6,583 bases of DNA from JAQTRU01 sp041645555 (GTDB taxonomy: Bacteria; Patescibacteriota; Patescibacteriia; Patescibacteriales; JAQTRU01). Where the stretch lies: contig JBAZPX010000026.1 of assembly GCA_041645555.1 (NCBI GenBank), forward strand, positions 1-6,583, given 5' to 3'. The notes below the pieces were generated by a model, which was not told where the DNA came from, made no database searches, and saw only the letters and a list, made by a program, of their open reading frames with translations. The translations under genes and the position numbers were made by a program. Shown piece after piece: positions 1-5,205 of this stretch; position 1 is the stretch's first letter; each line of letters starts with the position of its first letter.

Positions 1-127
1 CCCGCCCTCGGCGGGACTCGAAATTTGTCTCGCTCCTGCCCGTTCGATTCCCCTTAGCAAATCAAGTAAATTAAAATGCCCTCGAAAAACGAGAGCATTT
101 TATTTTATTTGTACCGCCACGGGGAAT
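1..127. repeat. Direct repeat copy 1, containing a tRNA-Glu 3'-end fragment
   Basis: These 127 bases are identical, base for base, to 224-350 (offset 223). The window starts inside the repeat, so its true left end is unknown. In order on the plus strand it holds half of a GC hairpin, a T-arm-like 12-mer at 42-53, an AT-rich stretch, a hairpin terminator at 73-101 and, at 112-127, the reverse complement of the last 16 bases of the tRNA-Glu gene (part of the T arm and the 3' acceptor strand). At 128 the copies diverge: copy 2 continues into the real tRNA, this one into a structured spacer. No tRNA could be made here, because the D arm, anticodon arm and 5' acceptor strand are missing. Confidence 0.95.
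73..101 (-). terminator. Duplicate copy of the tRNA-Glu terminator hairpin
   Basis: This is the same hairpin as 296-324, carried in the first repeat copy. The stem has 12 pairs around a 5-base loop. Read on the minus strand all pairs form, with one G-U wobble; on the plus strand that position is a C-A mismatch. This orientation bias fits a minus-strand terminator. It lies behind only a tRNA fragment, so it may be a passenger of the duplication. Confidence 0.6.
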
Positions 128-223
128 TCCGCCTTGCTCTCGCTTCCGCTCGAGCTTCGTTGCCCTGGGCAGCGCTGAATGCTCCTATGGTCGCATTCAT
201 CGGCGCTCGACAGCGTTTCTCGT
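128..223. other. GC-rich hairpin-forming spacer between the direct repeats
   Basis: This stretch is much richer in GC than its surroundings and full of dyads. GCTCGAGC at 148-155 is a palindrome. TGCCC/GGGCA at 161-171 folds around one base. AGCGC and GAATGC (171-182) pair with GCATTC (193-198) and GCGCT (203-207), with small bulges. GTCCCGCC and GGCGGGAC (222-240) form a perfect 8-bp stem with a 3-base loop, running into repeat copy 2. A plus-strand frame through 76-297 is open, but its residues follow the repeats and hairpins and show no protein family, so I do not call it coding. Function unknown; a structured or mobile noncoding element is the best description. Confidence 0.6.
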
Positions 224-350
224 CCCGCCCTCGGCGGGACTCGAAATTTGTCTCGCTCCTGCCCGTTCGATTCCCCTTAGCAAATCAAGTAAATTAAAAT
301 GCCCTCGAAAAACGAGAGCATTTTATTTTATTTGTACCGCCACGGGGAAT
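224..350. repeat. Direct repeat copy 2, overlapping the tRNA-Glu 3' end
   Basis: This is the second identical copy of the 127-base unit. Its right end covers the terminal part of the functional tRNA-Glu gene (335-350). It carries the tRNA's terminator (296-324) and a T-arm-like 12-mer, GTTCGATTCCCC at 265-276. That 12-mer is the exact reverse complement of the tRNA T-arm segment at 344-355, so the region also has an inverted pair. Duplication of a tRNA 3' end is the classic footprint of tRNA-targeted integration, but no integrase is seen in the window and a plain tandem duplication is equally possible. Confidence 0.95.
296..324 (-). terminator. Rho-independent terminator of tRNA-Glu
   Basis: On the minus strand, 10 bases after the mature tRNA end, a stem of 12 pairs (AAAATGCTCTCG with CGAGGGCATTTT, one G-U) closes a TTTTT loop. 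A weak AATTT follows. The stem is fully paired only in the minus-strand transcript, which assigns it to tRNA-Glu. The downstream T run is short, so efficiency may be moderate. Confidence 0.7.
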
Positions 351-406
351 CGAACCCCGGTTACCAGGATGAAAACCTGGTGTCCTAACCACTAGACGAT
401 GGCGGC
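335..406 (-). tRNA. tRNA-Glu (anticodon UUC)
   Basis: Read on the minus strand, this folds as a full cloverleaf. The acceptor 5' strand is GCCGCCA, and the D-arm region TCGTCTAGTGGTTAGGAC is typical of tRNA-Glu. The anticodon stem CCAGG/CCTGG holds the loop TTTTCAT with anticodon TTC, and the T arm is GGGG-TTCGATT-CCCC. The 3' acceptor strand is TGGCGGT followed by discriminator A. The first pair is G1-U72, a wobble rather than the usual G-C. The 3' CCA is not encoded (CAA follows), so CCA must be added by nucleotidyltransferase. It decodes GAA and GAG. The gene stands alone, diverging from tsaD, with its own likely promoter at 469-497 and terminator at 296-324. Confidence 0.96.
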
Positions 407-468
407 GAAATTAAAACACCCCGAAGTAGGGATGGATTTTTTTAGGAAAGTATGGTAATACTAAGAAT

Positions 469-497
469 AGTTTAGTTAATTTTTTAGTTTTAGTCAA
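469..497 (-). promoter_or_regulatory. Likely sigma70-type promoter of tRNA-Glu
   Basis: On the minus strand, TTGACT (492-497, five of six to consensus) lies exactly 17 bases before TAAACT (469-474, four of six). Transcription would start near 462, giving a leader of about 55 bases before the mature tRNA 5' end at 406. The leader contains a small CCC/GGG dyad near 418-432. The -35 box lies only 4 bases from the tsaD start, so the two divergent units may influence each other. I see no clear promoter for tsaD in the same gap. Confidence 0.5.
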
Positions 498-501
498 GCC
501 A

Positions 502-1599
502 ATGATAATTTTAGGAATTGAGGCTAGCTGTGATGAAACTGCCGCGGCTATTATTGAGGGAGGTAAGAGGGGAATTAAGGTTTTGTCTAACGTGGTTTCT
601 TCGCAAATAGAAATCCATAAAAAATACGGAGGTGTGGTGCCGGAAGTGGCGGCCAGGGAGCATGTTTTAAATATTTTGCCCGTGGTTAATGAAGCTCTAG
701 AGAAAGCTGGGATTAAACGTGAAGAAGCGGCGGAAAAAATAGACGCTATCGCCGTTACTGTCGGCCCGGGTTTGATTACTTCTTTAATTGTGGGCGTGGA
801 AACCGCTAAAACCTTATCTTATGTTTGGGATATTCCTTTGGTGGCGATTAATCATATTGAAGGGCACATCTACGCTAACTTTGTTAGCGTAGATTCCAAA
901 ATACAAAATCCAAATTCCAAACAAATCCAAAATACAAAATCCAAAATTTCAGATATAAAGTTCCCGGCTTTAATTTTGACAGTATCCGGCGGGCATACGA
1001 TGCTGGTTTTAATGACTGGGCATGGTAAATATAAAGTGATTGGCGATACGCGGGATGATGCCGCCGGAGAAGCGTTTGATAAAGCGGCCAAGCTTCTTGA
1101 TATTGGTTATCCTGGAGGACCGGCCATAGCCGCTTACGCGGCTAAGTCAAAAGTCAAAAGTCAAAAGTCAAAAGTTTCTTTGCCCCGGCCCATGATTAAT
1201 TCGAAAGATTATGATTTTTCTTTTTCCGGATTAAAAACCGCTTTGCTTTATCAGCTAAAAAAAGATGGGAAGTGGCGTGAAAGAATTCCGGAATATTGCT
1301 CTGAATTTCAAGATGCCGTAGTTGATGTTCTTGTTTCCAAAACAATTAAAGCCGCCGAAGAATTTAAGGTCGAAACTGTAATGCTGGCTGGCGGAGTGTC
1401 TGCCAACAGGCAATTGCGCGGACAAATGGAAGAAAAAGTAAAAATAGAGTTGCCCAAAACCCAATACCTAATGCCTAACATCCAGTACACGACTGATAAT
1501 GCGGCGATGATCGCCACGGCCGGTTATTTCCGCGCTTTGAGAAAAGGTTTTATCCCTTGGGAAAAAATAAAAGTTGATCCTAATTTAGAATTAAAATAA
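502..1599 (+). CDS. tsaD: tRNA N6-adenosine threonylcarbamoyltransferase TsaD
   Basis: TsaD (Gcp/YgjD) transfers the threonylcarbamoyl group from TC-AMP to A37 of ANN-decoding tRNAs, forming t6A, in a cytoplasmic complex with TsaB and TsaE (neither is in this window). The family opening IILGIEASCDETAAA lies at residues 2-16. The metal-binding HIEGH is at 118-122, SGGHT at 162-166, DDAAGEAFDKAAKLL at 185-199, AGGVSANRQLR at 296-306, and TTDNAAMIA at 330-338 with D332 as the expected metal ligand. All key residues are present. At 365 residues it is longer than the usual 330-345. The extra length comes from two repeat-encoded insertions, about residues 128-152 and 215-225, both in places where homologues have short loops. 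The ATG at 502 gives the canonical N-terminus although no Shine-Dalgarno is visible. The stop is 7 bases before the DksA-like gene, so the two are probably cotranscribed. Confidence 0.97.
   Translation: MIILGIEASCDETAAAIIEGGKRGIKVLSNVVSSQIEIHKKYGGVVPEVAAREHVLNILPVVNEALEKAGIKREEAAEKIDAIAVTVGPGLITSLIVGVETAKTLSYVWDIPLVAINHIEGHIYANFVSVDSKIQNPNSKQIQNTKSKISDIKFPALILTVSGGHTMLVLMTGHGKYKVIGDTRDDAAGEAFDKAAKLLDIGYPGGPAIAAYAAKSKVKSQKSKVSLPRPMINSKDYDFSFSGLKTALLYQLKKDGKWRERIPEYCSEFQDAVVDVLVSKTIKAAEEFKVETVMLAGGVSANRQLRGQMEEKVKIELPKTQYLMPNIQYTTDNAAMIATAGYFRALRKGFIPWEKIKVDPNLELK
868..894. repeat. Perfect 12-bp inverted repeat inside tsaD
   Basis: ATCTACGCTAAC (868-879) and GTTAGCGTAGAT (883-894) are exact reverse complements around a TTT loop. 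The left arm encodes the conserved residues just after HIEGH (I-Y-A-N). The right arm encodes V-S-V-D, at the edge of the insertion. The right arm looks like an inverted copy of the conserved left arm, generated with or before the adjoining repeat insertion. Confidence 0.9.
895..945 (+). repeat. AC-rich direct repeat forming an insertion in tsaD
   Basis: Two identical 20-base blocks at 895-914 and 926-945, offset by 31 bases, are made of short modules such as CCAAAAT and ACAAAAT. Because 31 is not a multiple of three, the two copies are read in different frames (SKIQNPN in one, IQNTKSK in the other), and neither contains a stop. This shows that the repeat arose at DNA level, not by protein-level selection. 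It adds about 22 Ser/Lys/Asn/Gln-rich residues (131-152). Confidence 0.9.
1144..1175 (+). repeat. Heptanucleotide tandem repeat inside tsaD
   Basis: Four perfect copies of AAGTCAA plus four further bases (AAGT) occur in tandem. They encode KSKVKSQKSKV (residues 215-225), a lysine-rich tract between AIAAYAA and the conserved LPRP segment. With a 7-base unit, gain or loss of one copy shifts the frame and only a change of three copies keeps it, so this is a potential slippage site in what is normally an essential gene. Confidence 0.95.
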
Positions 1600-1606
1600 A
1601 ATATTT

Positions 1607-1933
1607 ATGCTAAACAAAGAATTTATCCAAAAAATGAAAATCAAACTGGAAGAAGAGAGAAAGGCGGTAGCCGAAAAGATTTTAAAATTAAAAAAGCCGG
1701 AAGTTGATGAAGACAATCCCGACTTTGACGATATTGGGCATGATGCTTCGGAAGATATTTTGGAAGAGTCGCTTTTATCAGTCCATGAAGAGATTTTAGA
1801 AAAGATAGATGGCGCCTTGGGAAGAATTACTGATGGCACTTACGGGGTTTGCCTTAAATGCGGAAAAAATATAGATAAGGAAGATTTAGCTAAAGAGCCG
1901 TGGGCCGAACATTGCAGTCTTTGCGGAAAATAA
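1607..1933 (+). CDS. DksA/TraR-family zinc-finger protein
   Basis: This 108-residue protein has the DksA/TraR layout. A charged helical N-terminus (about 5-30) is followed by an acidic linker with D-N-P-D-F-D-D (36-42), a second helix (47-74), then DGTYG (76-80) leading into a four-cysteine finger, C82-x2-C85 and C103-x2-C106. Family members bind the secondary channel of RNA polymerase and modulate initiation, in some species with ppGpp. Others, such as the Bacillus YocK/YteA type, are poorly understood. It is shorter than E. coli DksA (151) and longer than TraR (73), and the coiled-coil tip DxxDxA motif cannot be placed with certainty. The ATG at 1607 is 7 bases after the tsaD stop, with no Shine-Dalgarno. 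A later Met at residue 10 is possible but would cut the first helix. Cotranscription with tsaD and termination at 1947-1978 are likely. Confidence 0.88.
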   Translation: MLNKEFIQKMKIKLEEERKAVAEKILKLKKPEVDEDNPDFDDIGHDASEDILEESLLSVHEEILEKIDGALGRITDGTYGVCLKCGKNIDKEDLAKEPWAEHCSLCGK

Positions 1934-1946
1934 TTTTTTCAGAAAT

Positions 1947-1978
1947 AAAAAAGGACGTTCGCTGGAACGTTCTTTTTT
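1947..1978. terminator. Bidirectional terminator between convergent genes
   Basis: GGACGTTC (1953-1960) pairs with GAACGTTC (1965-1972) around a GCTG loop. It is flanked by six A (1947-1952) and six T (1973-1978), giving a T run on both strands. The plus-strand transcript has a G-U pair where the minus strand has an A-C mismatch, so it is best suited to end the tsaD-dksA transcript. The ppsA stop at 1993 lies just beyond, so it probably serves both. Confidence 0.88.
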
Positions 1979-1992
1979 ATTATGTTTATGTT

Positions 1993-4380
1993 TTATTTTC
2001 TTCTCCTTCCTTTCATTTTTTTCTCTTTTTTGTTAATTTCTATGGTGGTTTTAACAACCGTATCCGGGATTAAAGAAATAGAATCTATGCCGCATTCGAC
2101 TAAAAAGGTGGCAAAATCCGGATAATCGCTCGGAGCCTGGCCGCAGATGCCGATTTTAGTTTTTGTGCGGCGGGCTGCGTCGATGGCGTATCTGATTAAA
2201 GTTTTTACAGCTTCGTTTTTTTCATCGTAAACGTGGCTCACTAAAGAGCTATCGCGGTCAACCCCCAAGGTAAGCTGAGTCAGGTCATTACTGCCGATAG
2301 AAAAGCCGTCAAAAACTTCGGCGAATTGTTCAGCCAAAATTACATTAGAAGGAATTTCTACCATGCAATAAAGCTCAAAGCCGTTTTTACCTTGTTTTAA
2401 ACCGTGTTCAGAGAGAATTTTTCTGACTTTTTTTGCTTCCTCCAAAGTGCGGCAGAAAGGCACCATAACTTTTAAGTTAGAGAGGCCCATTTCTTCCCTT
2501 ACTTTTTTTATGGCCTGGCATTCAAGCTTAAAAGCCGGCAGAAATTTCGGCGAGTAATAGCGGGAAGCGCCGCGCCAGCCGATCATCGGGTTGGATTCAA
2601 TTGGCTCATATTTAGTTCCGCCAACCAAATTGGCATACTCATTGGTTTTAAAATCAGAAAGCCGGATAATCACGTCCTTAGGATAAAAAGCCGCAGCGAT
2701 CATCGCTACCCCTTCGGCCAATTTATCAATGAAAAATTGTTTTTTGTTTTCATAGCCGACAGTTAAATTATCTATTTTCTTTTTAACGTCTTTATCTTTT
2801 GTCTTATCGTAGTTAATCAAAGCCAGGGGATGGATTTTAATATAATTATTAATGATGAATTCCAATCTGGCCAGGCCCACGCCGTCATTAGGAATAAAAG
2901 AGGTGGAGAAAGCCAGGTCCGGTTCGCCAAGATTCATCATAATCTTAGTTCTGGGCCGCTTCAATTTTTTTATGTTAGTCTTTTTAATTTTAAAAGGCAT
3001 AATGCCTTCGTAAACATATCCTTCTTCGCCTTCGGCGCAACTGATGGTCACTTTTTTCCCGGTTTTAATCCGGTAAGAGACGTTATTAGTGCCGACAATA
3101 CAGGGAATGCCAAGCTCGCGGGAAACAATAGCCGCGTGGCAGGTTCGGCCGCCTTTATCCGTGACGATGGCCGAGGCAATTTTCATAATCGGCTCCCAAT
3201 CTGGGTCAGTCATGTCTGTGACTAGGACCTGGCCGGGCTTAAAGTTTTTAATGCCGCTTATTTCCATAATCCGGTTAGCCACGCCAACGCCTATTTTATT
3301 GCCCACGCTTTGTCCCTTAGTTATAATTTTGCCCTTTTTGCCGAGGCTATATTCTTCCAAGATATTATAGTTTTTAAGGCTTTGGACGGTTTCCGGACGG
3401 GCCTGGATTATATATAATTTTCCGTCTTTTCCATCCAAGGCCCATTCAATATCCATGGGCCGGCCATAATGTTTTTCTATAATCATCGCCCACTGGCCTA
3501 ATTTTTTTACCTGTTCGTCGGTAATTGACTGTCTTACCTGTTCTTTCGGCTTAATCCTTATATTTTTAGTCGGTTCTTTGGGGTCGTTATTGTAAACCAT
3601 TTTTAAGAGCTTTCGGCCGATTGAGCGGGAAATTATAGCGCCCGTAGGCTTAAAGACATAAAATTCGTCTGGATTAACCCGGCCCTGGACAATATTTTCC
3701 CCCAAGCCATAGATAGAATTAATCAGGACAGCATTAGAAAAACCGGACTCGGTATCAATCGTAAAAATTACCCCGGAAGCGGCCAAATCAGCCCGAATCA
3801 TTTTCTGCACGCCGACGGAAAGGGCAATCTTAAAATGGTCAAATTTTTTGTCAACGCGGTAGGAGATGGCCCGGTTGGTAAACAAGGAAGCGATGCATTT
3901 TTTTACAGCCAGCAATAACTCTTTTTCTCCGCTGATATTTAAATAAGTTTCCTGCTGACCGGCGAAAGAAGCGTCCGGCAAATCTTCAGCCGTGGCCGAA
4001 GACCGGACAGCCACCGCCAGATTTTTAACCCCATATTCGGCTGAAAGTCTTTTATAGGCCTGGCCAATCGCTTTTTCGAAATCCTCCGGGAAAGGAGTGC
4101 TCACTATCAATTTTCGTATTTCTGATCCTCGGCGCATCAGGTCCATTACGTTATGGGTGTTAAGGCCTTTTAGGATTTTTTTTATTTCTTTTTTTACGCC
4201 CGTGCCTTCCAGGAAGTAATTATAAGCAGAAGCCGTGGTGGCAAAGCCATTAGGCACTCTTACGCCTTGAGAGGAAAGTTTACGGTACATCTCCCCCAAA
4301 GAAGCATTTTTGCCTCCGACAATCGGTACATCTTTAATCGTCAGCTGGTTAAAAAATTTTATAAACTTGTTTTTGGACAT
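1993..4380 (-). CDS. ppsA: Phosphoenolpyruvate synthase (pyruvate, water dikinase)
   Basis: PEP synthase converts pyruvate, ATP and water to PEP, AMP and phosphate, the gluconeogenic entry at pyruvate. The domains are in normal order. The N-terminal ATP-grasp-like domain has VGGKNASLGEM (21-31), VRSSATAEDLPDASFAGQQE (125-144) and DIEWA at 310-314. The central phosphohistidine domain has GGRTCHAAIVSRELGIPC (410-427), with H415 the phosphate carrier. The C-terminal PEP-binding barrel has RLSDFKTNEY (573-582), GWRGASRY (601-608), GSNDLTQLTLGVDRDS (696-711) and GICGQAPSD (744-752), with C746 the expected catalytic cysteine. At 795 residues it is close to E. coli PpsA (792). It ends in a basic tail (KGRRRK). 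No Shine-Dalgarno precedes the ATG at 4380. A TAAAAT hexamer at 4390-4395 (minus) would start transcription only 2-3 bases before the ATG, so a leaderless mRNA is possible. The regulatory partner PpsR is not in the window. Confidence 0.97.
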   Translation of the reverse strand: MSKNKFIKFFNQLTIKDVPIVGGKNASLGEMYRKLSSQGVRVPNGFATTASAYNYFLEGTGVKKEIKKILKGLNTHNVMDLMRRGSEIRKLIVSTPFPEDFEKAIGQAYKRLSAEYGVKNLAVAVRSSATAEDLPDASFAGQQETYLNISGEKELLLAVKKCIASLFTNRAISYRVDKKFDHFKIALSVGVQKMIRADLAASGVIFTIDTESGFSNAVLINSIYGLGENIVQGRVNPDEFYVFKPTGAIISRSIGRKLLKMVYNNDPKEPTKNIRIKPKEQVRQSITDEQVKKLGQWAMIIEKHYGRPMDIEWALDGKDGKLYIIQARPETVQSLKNYNILEEYSLGKKGKIITKGQSVGNKIGVGVANRIMEISGIKNFKPGQVLVTDMTDPDWEPIMKIASAIVTDKGGRTCHAAIVSRELGIPCIVGTNNVSYRIKTGKKVTISCAEGEEGYVYEGIMPFKIKKTNIKKLKRPRTKIMMNLGEPDLAFSTSFIPNDGVGLARLEFIINNYIKIHPLALINYDKTKDKDVKKKIDNLTVGYENKKQFFIDKLAEGVAMIAAAFYPKDVIIRLSDFKTNEYANLVGGTKYEPIESNPMIGWRGASRYYSPKFLPAFKLECQAIKKVREEMGLSNLKVMVPFCRTLEEAKKVRKILSEHGLKQGKNGFELYCMVEIPSNVILAEQFAEVFDGFSIGSNDLTQLTLGVDRDSSLVSHVYDEKNEAVKTLIRYAIDAARRTKTKIGICGQAPSDYPDFATFLVECGIDSISLIPDTVVKTTIEINKKEKKMKGRRRK

Positions 4381-4399
4381 AGATTTTACATTTTAATAT

Positions 4400-4496
4400 C
4401 CCACAAATCTACGAATCCACTACAAATTTACAAATGCGCTATAAGACATTTTTGCAAGTATTTGTAAATTTGTGAAAAGATTTGTTGATTTGTGGG
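4400..4496. repeat. Long imperfect inverted repeat between ppsA and the DUF4870-like gene
   Basis: The left arm at 4400-4435 and right arm at 4460-4496 are imperfect reverse complements around a 24-base loop. The outer 10 bases (CCCACAAATC) and the inner 15 or so (ACAAATTTACAAAT) match exactly, and the middle is diverged. The arms are themselves built from ACAAAT/ACGAAT-like modules. The repeat fills almost the whole 118-base gap and ends 2 bases from the neighbouring stop codon. There is no T run, so it is not an intrinsic terminator. In the minus-strand transcript it would form a hairpin of about 36 bp just ahead of ppsA. Confidence 0.88.
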
Positions 4497-4498
4497 TC

Positions 4499-4828
4499 CT
4501 AAAGGTTAATTTTTTTGCTCCATTCGTAAATAAAAGGAATTTTCCACCATTCGCCATTATAGGTTTTAATAATGCCCATAACCGAAATGACAATCAAGAC
4601 GAGCATCAGAAGCTGCCCGAAAAATGGAAACCAGGCGAACAAGCCGGCGACCAGTTCAACAACAAACAGGATTAAACCCTGTTTGGCGTGGAATTGGGCA
4701 AACTCGGAATCCTTTTTGCCCAAAAGAGGTACTAAACAGAGGATCCAGACATAAGACAGAATGGCAATATTTTTATTAGTTTCCACATCGGGATTGGTGG
4801 AAGTTTTTTTACTTTCTTGTTTGGCCAT
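4499..4828 (-). CDS. Small membrane protein, DUF4870/Tic20-like
   Basis: This 109-residue protein has a hydrophilic, Lys/Ser/Thr-rich N-terminus (1-19) and three predicted membrane helices: about 21-37 (IAILSYVWILCLVPLL), 52-70 (LILFVVELVAGLFAWFPFF) and 72-88 (QLLMLVLIVISVMGIIK). The loop FAQFHAKQGL (43-52) and the region KTYNGEWWKIPFI (88-100) are the hallmarks of the DUF4870/Tic20-like family: polar F-H-x-x-Q-G entering helix 2, then a short tail after helix 3. The biochemical role of the bacterial family is not established, and I assign none. The ATG at 4828 has no Shine-Dalgarno. It shares a strand with ppsA, but the inverted repeat between them makes cotranscription uncertain. Confidence 0.85.
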   Translation of the reverse strand: MAKQESKKTSTNPDVETNKNIAILSYVWILCLVPLLGKKDSEFAQFHAKQGLILFVVELVAGLFAWFPFFGQLLMLVLIVISVMGIIKTYNGEWWKIPFIYEWSKKINL

Positions 4829-4839
4829 ATTTTTGCTAT

Positions 4840-4889
4840 CGCGGACCCACGCAGACTTATGCTGACCAATGCGGAAGAACGCGATAATT
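4840..4889. repeat. Degenerate 10-base tandem repeat upstream of the DUF4870-like gene
   Basis: Five successive decamers share the pattern (C/T)GC(N)GA(C)xxA: CGCGGACCCA, CGCAGACTTA, TGCTGACCAA, TGCGGAAGAA and CGCGATAATT. The 10-base period is close to one helical turn. The ends TATCGCG (4837-4843) and CGCGATA (4880-4886) are also complementary, and CGCA/TGCG inside can pair, so the minus-strand leader of the membrane-protein gene could fold. It lies 12 bases upstream of that gene's ATG. Confidence 0.7.
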
Positions 4890-4911
4890 AATTATTTATT
4901 TATGGATATTA

Positions 4912-4938
4912 TTATCATAACATAATTTTTGCTATAAT
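4912..4938 (+). promoter_or_regulatory. Possible extended -10 promoter on the plus strand
   Basis: TGCTATAAT (4930-4938) is a perfect TATAAT with the TGn extension. The only -35-like match is TTATCA at 4912-4917 with a short 15-base spacer, so it would rely on the extended -10. A start near 4945 would transcribe the GC palindrome at 4957-4992 and could read on into tRNA-Leu. No open frame of useful length follows. Confidence 0.4.
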
Positions 4939-4956
4939 AAAAATACTGGTATTTGA

Positions 4957-4992
4957 CCCCACTCCGTCCCGAGGCTTCGGGACTTCGAGGGG
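4957..4992. repeat. GC-rich palindromic element
   Basis: The core GTCCCGA (4966-4972) and TCGGGAC (4977-4983) form a perfect 7-bp stem with a GGCT loop. Outside it CTC (4962-4964) pairs with GAG (4987-4989), and CCC with GGG (4990-4992) with small bulges. It stands out as GC-rich in AT-rich DNA and has no following T run, so it is not an intrinsic terminator. It resembles a REP-type interspersed palindrome; copy number elsewhere is unknown. Confidence 0.7.
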
Positions 4993-5066
4993 CGAGATGA
5001 AGCAATAAGGAATCTAAGATTTAGAAACAAACCTTTAGACTTTATTAAAGGGGTTGTATTTAGTTG

Positions 5067-5096
5067 TTGACAGCAGGATTAAATTGGTTTAAGAAT
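5067..5096 (+). promoter_or_regulatory. Promoter of tRNA-Leu
   Basis: A perfect TTGACA (5067-5072) is followed by TAAGAAT at 5090-5096. The spacer is 17 bases if the -10 is TAAGAA and 18 if it is AAGAAT. The -10 is only a partial match. A start near 5102 leaves a leader of about 9 bases before the tRNA, a normal arrangement. Confidence 0.6.
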
Positions 5097-5110
5097 AAAG
5101 AAAGATAAAA

Positions 5111-5192
5111 GGGGATATGGTGAAATTGGTATACACGCTTGCCTTAGGAGCAAGTGGAGCAATCCGTGAGAGTTCGAGTCTCTCTATCCCCA
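5111..5192 (+). tRNA. tRNA-Leu (anticodon UAG)
   Basis: The acceptor stem GGGGATA (5111-5117) pairs with TATCCCC (5185-5191), followed by discriminator A at 5192. The anticodon stem CTTGC/GCAAG holds the loop CTTAGGA with anticodon TAG, which reads CUA and, by wobble, other CUN codons. A class II variable arm with GGA-GCAA-TCC is present, as expected for leucine. The T arm is GAGAG-TTCGAGT-CTCTC. CCA is not encoded (CAG follows). The gene is single, with a promoter at 5067-5096. The nearest terminator is at 5305-5334, so the primary transcript has a trailer of about 140 bases carrying the repeat at 5206-5266. Confidence 0.97.
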
Positions 5193-5205
5193 CAGTGGTA
5201 ATTTC

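Noticed and set aside
76..297. 73-codon plus-strand open frame
   Set aside because: It runs through the terminator hairpin, the structured spacer and the second repeat copy. It shows no protein family and has no convincing ribosome site.
1..350. CRISPR array
   Set aside because: There are only two copies, of 127 bases, with a 96-base spacer, overlapping a tRNA gene. The sizes do not fit CRISPR and no cas gene is present.
2830..3370. Plus-strand frames of 131 and 93 codons inside ppsA
   Set aside because: They are antisense shadows of a clearly conserved PEP synthase and have no recognisable domains.
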